Below, one piece after another: positions 60,227 through 64,000 of a stretch of DNA of 64,000 nucleotides. Each line of letters starts with the position of its first letter. Position 1 is the first letter of the stretch. The notes below the pieces were generated by a model. The model ran no database searches. It was not told where the DNA came from and was given only the letters and a program-made list of their open reading frames with translations. Origin of the DNA: Flammeovirga pectinis (GTDB taxonomy: Bacteria > Bacteroidota > Bacteroidia > Cytophagales > Flammeovirgaceae); assembly GCF_003970675.1 (NCBI RefSeq), contig NZ_CP034562.1:1488001-1552000 (forward strand), in the 5' to 3' direction. The translations under genes were made by a program, and so were the position numbers.

Positions 60227-62434
60227 ATGAAACCTAAATTACATATTTTACTTTGTTGTTTTTTATCTCTTTCTCTACTATCAATAGCATCTGAAAAAAG
60301 AGCACTTCTTATCGGTATAGATAAATATTATGATTCTGAAACCGAACGCTTTGCAGAATGGCAAAATTTAGATGGAGCAGTAAACGATGCATCAGCAGTT
60401 TATGATATTCTAAGAGCTAAATATGGCTTTAATGAAAAAAACATGAAGTTGCTTGCTGGTGAAAAAAACACAACAAAAAAAGCAATTATTAAAGGATTTA
60501 ATCAATTGATAAAATCGACTAAACCCGGAGATCAAGTTTTTATTTATTACGCAGGACATGGTGCTCAAATTACAAATTCTCAATTCTATGAATTAGATAA
60601 GAAAAATGAGGCAATTGTTCCTTCTGATGTATTAAGAACAAATGAATATCTTCTTGATGTTGAGATTAATGATCTTTTAAATCAAATTCTTGATAAAAAC
60701 GGAGAGCTAACGGTCATCTTTGATAACTGTTTTAGTGGTTCTGGTACTAGAGGGAAAATCAATATTAATGAATTAAAATCTAGATATGTTCCTGTTTCAG
60801 ACTTAGATATTGATACAAAATTTGAGAAAAAGCAATCTGCCGCAGAAAGGGGAGCACTTGTAATATCAGCTGCTCAGGATTATCAATTTGCTAAAGAATA
60901 TAAAGATTCTAGAGGGCAATCTCATGGAGTATTCACTTATGCTTTGATTAAGGCAATGCAAGCAAGTAATGTGAATGAATCTGCTGAAGATGTTTTTAAA
61001 AGAGTAAACTCTATTATATTATATAATGCTGTTCCTAGACAAGATCCAGTAATAGAAGCATCTGCAGAAAGAATTAAAGCTCCATTATTTGGGGGAGTTG
61101 CAGACCCCTCTATTGGTGTGCAAATTGGAGTGGTAGATGCAGAAAATAAATATAAAATCACTTTGGATGGTGGAAGCGCTCTTGGTATTGTACCGGGTAC
61201 ACAATTATCGCATGGTGAAAAAGGAACTGTGGTAGAAGTAACATCATTATTTGGTGTAAATGGAAGCTACTGTAAAATTATTGAGGGTGATAAAGAATTA
61301 TCTGAAGGTGATCTTTTAAAGGTGACAAAATGGGCTCCTTATAACAAGAATAGACTTAAAGTAAATTATAGCTCTGCAGGTATAAATACTACTGATTTAG
61401 AAAAAGTAAAAGAACTTTCTAAATATTATAGAGGTAAGAATTTACTAGCAGATAACCCACTAGAACCGACAATAGAGCTTTTAATTAAGAAAGACGATTC
61501 GGATAAATGGGTAGCTTTAAATCAGGGTAATAAAGATGTTTTTTCTGATAATGTTCCAACTTCTTCTGATGTAGATAAATACATAAAGAGTAAGAACGTA
61601 ACAGGGAAAGTATTTATTGAAATTCCTCCATCGGAAGGAGTTTATAAAGAAATTGAAGGAGCTTTGGTTGGTCAAGCTAAAGTTGAAAAAGTAGGAACTA
61701 ATGCAAGGTGTGATTATCAATTAATTGGTAAGTACAACCAATCTAATATTTTAGAATACGCTTGGTTAAGAACATCTGCTACAAATAAAGATGATCATAG
61801 CCCATTACCAGAAATTACAGATTGGTTAAGTAAAGAAAAAACAGTTTTGCTTTCTGATTTTGCTCTTCGCTTAGGGGAAGTGAAAAGTTGGTTAACAATG
61901 GATGTTCCTCCTAATAATGCTTGTTTCCCATATAAGCTAGGTTTGATGAAAGAATCTAACGGAGAAATTATTTCTCAGGGTGCATTAGTGGAAGGAGAAG
62001 TATATACTGTTTCTTTATATTTAGATGAAAAATTATACGATAGTTGGAACAACGAAGATCGTTATATTTATATCTTTTTGTTAGAAAATGATGGTAGTAT
62101 GCAACTTCTGTTCCCAGATAGAAACGCATCTGTAGAGAACAATACAGAGCAAATTGCTCAAGAAAAAGGGGATTATAAAAGTACAATTAAATTAGTAGAA
62201 GCAGGTGAATTAGCTGTTTCTCCTCCTTTTACAACAGATAATATTTTAATGTTAAGTACTACTAGTGCTATTATTGATACTTCTATTTTTAATCAGACAG
62301 GAGTAAGGTCTAGGGGTAGCGGAGAAGATGCTTCTTTAGAATCTCTGTTGGAAGAGGAAGATACAAGGAAAACAAATTCTGTTAGTAATTGGTACTTAGA
62401 AAAACACACCTTTTACGGAGAAGAAGTTAACTAA
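60227..62434 (+). CDS. Secreted caspase-family protein with DUF4384-like C-terminus
   Basis: Start placed at 60227 (MKPKLHILLCCFLSLSLLSIAS signal); the longer frame from 60140 adds 29 residues without clear function. 735 residues. Caspase fold (about 22-280): RALLIGIDKYYDSE, VFIYYAGHGAQ with His111, TVIFDNCFSGSG with Cys168, and VISAAQDYQFAKE. The middle (290-510) has no recognised domain. The C-terminal part, RYIYIFLLENDGSMQLLFPD, matches DUF4384. A caspase-DUF4384 order is common in Bacteroidota and Proteobacteria. Targets unknown; location probably periplasmic or surface. Confidence 0.87.
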   Translation: MKPKLHILLCCFLSLSLLSIASEKRALLIGIDKYYDSETERFAEWQNLDGAVNDASAVYDILRAKYGFNEKNMKLLAGEKNTTKKAIIKGFNQLIKSTKPGDQVFIYYAGHGAQITNSQFYELDKKNEAIVPSDVLRTNEYLLDVEINDLLNQILDKNGELTVIFDNCFSGSGTRGKININELKSRYVPVSDLDIDTKFEKKQSAAERGALVISAAQDYQFAKEYKDSRGQSHGVFTYALIKAMQASNVNESAEDVFKRVNSIILYNAVPRQDPVIEASAERIKAPLFGGVADPSIGVQIGVVDAENKYKITLDGGSALGIVPGTQLSHGEKGTVVEVTSLFGVNGSYCKIIEGDKELSEGDLLKVTKWAPYNKNRLKVNYSSAGINTTDLEKVKELSKYYRGKNLLADNPLEPTIELLIKKDDSDKWVALNQGNKDVFSDNVPTSSDVDKYIKSKNVTGKVFIEIPPSEGVYKEIEGALVGQAKVEKVGTNARCDYQLIGKYNQSNILEYAWLRTSATNKDDHSPLPEITDWLSKEKTVLLSDFALRLGEVKSWLTMDVPPNNACFPYKLGLMKESNGEIISQGALVEGEVYTVSLYLDEKLYDSWNNEDRYIYIFLLENDGSMQLLFPDRNASVENNTEQIAQEKGDYKSTIKLVEAGELAVSPPFTTDNILMLSTTSAIIDTSIFNQTGVRSRGSGEDASLESLLEEEDTRKTNSVSNWYLEKHTFYGEEVN

Positions 62435-62437
62435 AAA

Positions 62438-62474
62438 AGAAAGCCTATCAAACTTAAATTTGATAGGCTTTTTT
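62438..62474. terminator. Bidirectional terminator between caspase and esterase genes
   Basis: 13-bp perfect stem (62440-62452 / 62459-62471) with 6-base loop, with A-run to the left and T-run to the right. Confidence 0.88.
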
Positions 62475-62478
62475 GTGC

Positions 62479-63213
62479 TTAATGAATAAACCAATTTCCT
62501 AAGAAATGCGGAAGCATCTGACGCCAAGTAGGCCAATCATGATGAATATCGTGACCCCATACTTCTAAATGGTTATGGATGCCTTTTGCATTTAAAACAT
62601 GTGATAATTCAATAGCAGCAGATGGTTTTTCGTGGTTACCTTGTCCGGTTGCTAAAACAATTTCTTTTTGTTTTAATTGATCAATGATATAATGATCATT
62701 CCACCCCGGTAAATAACTTAAAGGTGAATTAAAGAATGTAAGATCATCAGCATATCCTTTTGTATAAGAATGTAACTGGTAATCGCCACTCATTGCAATT
62801 AAACCCCAAAATAAATCAGGACGCTTAAAGAAGATATTTGCTGAATGTAAAGCTCCAAAAGAAGCACCTGATAGAATAATTGGAGTGTGTCCTCCGCAAT
62901 CATTAAAAATGTAAGGAACTACCTCGTCATAGATATAATGATTAAAAGCTTCTTGTCTTTCAGCTTTATGTCTTGGGTGCATCTGATTGTTCATCCAAGA
63001 CTCCGTATTTATACTATTAATTGAATACACTTTAAGTTTACCGGCATCGATAAAAGGTTTTAAAGCATCAATTAATTGAAATCTTTCGTATTCTAAAAAG
63101 TCTGCAGCAGCAGTAGGGAATAAAAGTAATGCAGGTCCATAATGACCATAACTTACTATATCCATCCATTTATTTAAACGTGGACTATGCCACCCACTAA
63201 TATCTCTTTTCAT
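62479..63213 (-). CDS. Esterase-like alpha/beta hydrolase
   Basis: 244 residues, no signal peptide. Begins MKRDISGWHSPRLNKWMDIVSYGHYGPALLLFPT, with oxyanion region, then the elbow ILSGASFGALHSANIFF, IVLATGQGNHEKP and a catalytic His region LEVWGHDIHHDWPTW. This is the esterase D/PHB depolymerase-like type whose known members often lie beside ATP-grasp genes. The ATP-grasp gene ends 34 bases upstream here, so the two probably form an operon. Substrate unknown. Confidence 0.82.
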   Translation of the reverse strand: MKRDISGWHSPRLNKWMDIVSYGHYGPALLLFPTAAADFLEYERFQLIDALKPFIDAGKLKVYSINSINTESWMNNQMHPRHKAERQEAFNHYIYDEVVPYIFNDCGGHTPIILSGASFGALHSANIFFKRPDLFWGLIAMSGDYQLHSYTKGYADDLTFFNSPLSYLPGWNDHYIIDQLKQKEIVLATGQGNHEKPSAAIELSHVLNAKGIHNHLEVWGHDIHHDWPTWRQMLPHFLGNWFIH

Positions 63214-63246
63214 TGTAGTATCTTATAAAGTTTATTTGTATTTCTC

Positions 63247-64000
63247 TTATGTAGTAGGTCTATCTCTTGTAGAAGGTAGAGTTGCAAAAAAGTCTTCGTA
63301 AAAACGAGAAGCATACTGCTCAAGTAATTCTGTTACTCTTTCTAATTTATCTGAAGAAACAATAACACCAGCATGGTATTGTTTATTCATTTTCCAAACA
63401 ACTTCCGCATCATTATATTGAGATAATTCTGGCCATTCTTGTTTAGCTAATGAAACAATGATTCCGGAATAATCATTCTTTAAAGTAGGTAAGTTGTATG
63501 TAGTATTTGTTGCAACAGCATACTCAATTTTAGCCCACTCTTTCCAAAGGTTTACATTAGATGAAGCCTCTAACATTTCTGCAATGTTTGCACCACCAAC
63601 TCTAGAAGCAGTCTCTAGAAAGATATATTTTCCCGTTGCGTGGTCTTTGATATACTCAGAATGAGATGCACCATGTTTTAAACCAAAACCACTTAAAAGT
63701 TGTTCGTTTAAAGCTAAAACTTCTTCTGTTTCTTTTGCATCATGTTCCATGGTATGTGTTCTGAAAACCCCACCATCATGTGCTACTTCCATTGGCGTAT
63801 TCATGTACCTGTGCGCACGAGAGAAAATGATTTTACCATTTAATGATAAACTATCTACGTGTAACACATCACCAGGACGGAATGCTTCTGCAAGAAAGTC
63901 ATCTCTTTCATCCCCAAGACCGTTAACAGCATCCCAAAATTCTTGATGCGTGTGCACTTTTTGGATTCCAGAAGCTGATGCTTCAGAGCGAGGTTTAATT
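63247..64000 (-). CDS. ATP-grasp ligase, 5' part cut off by window end
   Basis: The frame is open to the window edge: before the GTG at 63957 it reads IKPRSEASASGIQK, which is a typical ATP-binding strand (KPR-x-x-x-A-x-G) of ATP-grasp enzymes, so that GTG is an internal Val. The visible 250 residues include FLAEAFRPGDVLHVDSLSLNG, HSEYIKDHATGKYIFLETASRVGG (metal-binding Glu and Arg), and IAEMLEASSNVNLWKEW. ATP-grasp enzymes join carboxylates to amines or thiols through acyl phosphates. Product unknown. The next gene is the esterase-like hydrolase, which may act on its product. Confidence 0.88.
   Translation of the reverse strand, partial: IKPRSEASASGIQKVHTHQEFWDAVNGLGDERDDFLAEAFRPGDVLHVDSLSLNGKIIFSRAHRYMNTPMEVAHDGGVFRTHTMEHDAKETEEVLALNEQLLSGFGLKHGASHSEYIKDHATGKYIFLETASRVGGANIAEMLEASSNVNLWKEWAKIEYAVATNTTYNLPTLKNDYSGIIVSLAKQEWPELSQYNDAEVVWKMNKQYHAGVIVSSDKLERVTELLEQYASRFYEDFFATLPSTRDRPTT

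Noticed and set aside
63955-63957. GTG as the start of the ATP-grasp gene
   Set aside because: The frame stays open to the window end, and the residues before it form a normal ATP-grasp strand, so the gene is cut by the window.
1-64000. CRISPR arrays, IS elements, tRNA or rRNA genes
   Set aside because: No regularly spaced repeats, transposase motifs or tRNA/rRNA features were recognised. Short tRNA genes could be missed by eye; a tRNAscan run would settle it.

Overview
The window looks like chromosomal DNA of a marine member of the Bacteroidota, most plausibly a Cytophagales / Flammeovirga-like bacterium. This is inferred from AT-rich sequence, TonB-dependent receptors paired with lipoproteins, perfect or near-perfect TAnnTTTG (-7) promoter elements, almost no Shine-Dalgarno sequences, the long form of IspG, a PafA-type phosphatase, a GSCFA protein, DUF4249, and TPR-SpoIIE phosphatases. 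No 16S, tRNA, phage, IS or CRISPR sequence was recognised, so the genus is an inference.

Layout. 1-974: end of a SpoIIE-type phosphatase. 1037-12786: a methylmalonyl-CoA island. The divergent meaB-arsC-like pair faces mce - (small ORF) - mmdA - oadG-like - biotin carrier - oadB-like - CoA-transferase - mutA - mutB. Together these can turn succinyl-CoA into propionyl-CoA and propionate (or the reverse), with decarboxylation coupled to a sodium pump; no biotin carboxylase is present. 12859-13728: a secreted esterase. 13792-21749: two tandem paralogous operons, each a TonB-dependent receptor followed by a repeat-containing lipoprotein. 22177-26312: rpsA (with an unusual twin-hairpin leader) and ispG. 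26555-33672: an AraC regulator and an apparent operon of TonB receptor, DUF4249 lipoprotein, GAF/PAS membrane sensor and flavin reductase. 34028-39466: glpD, pafA, GSCFA protein and a lone C-terminal transketolase half.

39648-46898: TPR-SpoIIE phosphatase, an AP2-domain protein with a degenerate HNH, a small basic protein, DUF2061, and a large secreted WD40-caspase protein. 46900-51999: housekeeping genes (Maf, DUF445, TruC-like, CvfB-like), then a SiaB-SiaC kinase/phosphoprotein pair and a small outer-membrane protein. 52071-53417: an unrecognised acidic protein made of about four long repeats. 53683-58174: mreB, guaC, a CobW-type GTPase and rpsF-rpsR-rplI with a candidate autoregulatory leader. 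58350-64000: a hydrolase with Asp at the usual nucleophile position, a caspase-DUF4384 protein, and an esterase next to an ATP-grasp protein cut by the window end.

The best leads for something undescribed are the rpsA twin hairpins, the four-repeat acidic protein, the AP2/degenerate-HNH protein with its basic neighbour, the repeat lipoproteins, and the two caspase-like proteins. The SiaB-SiaC pair, with SpoIIE phosphatases elsewhere in the window, suggests a partner-switching circuit whose phosphatase is unlinked.
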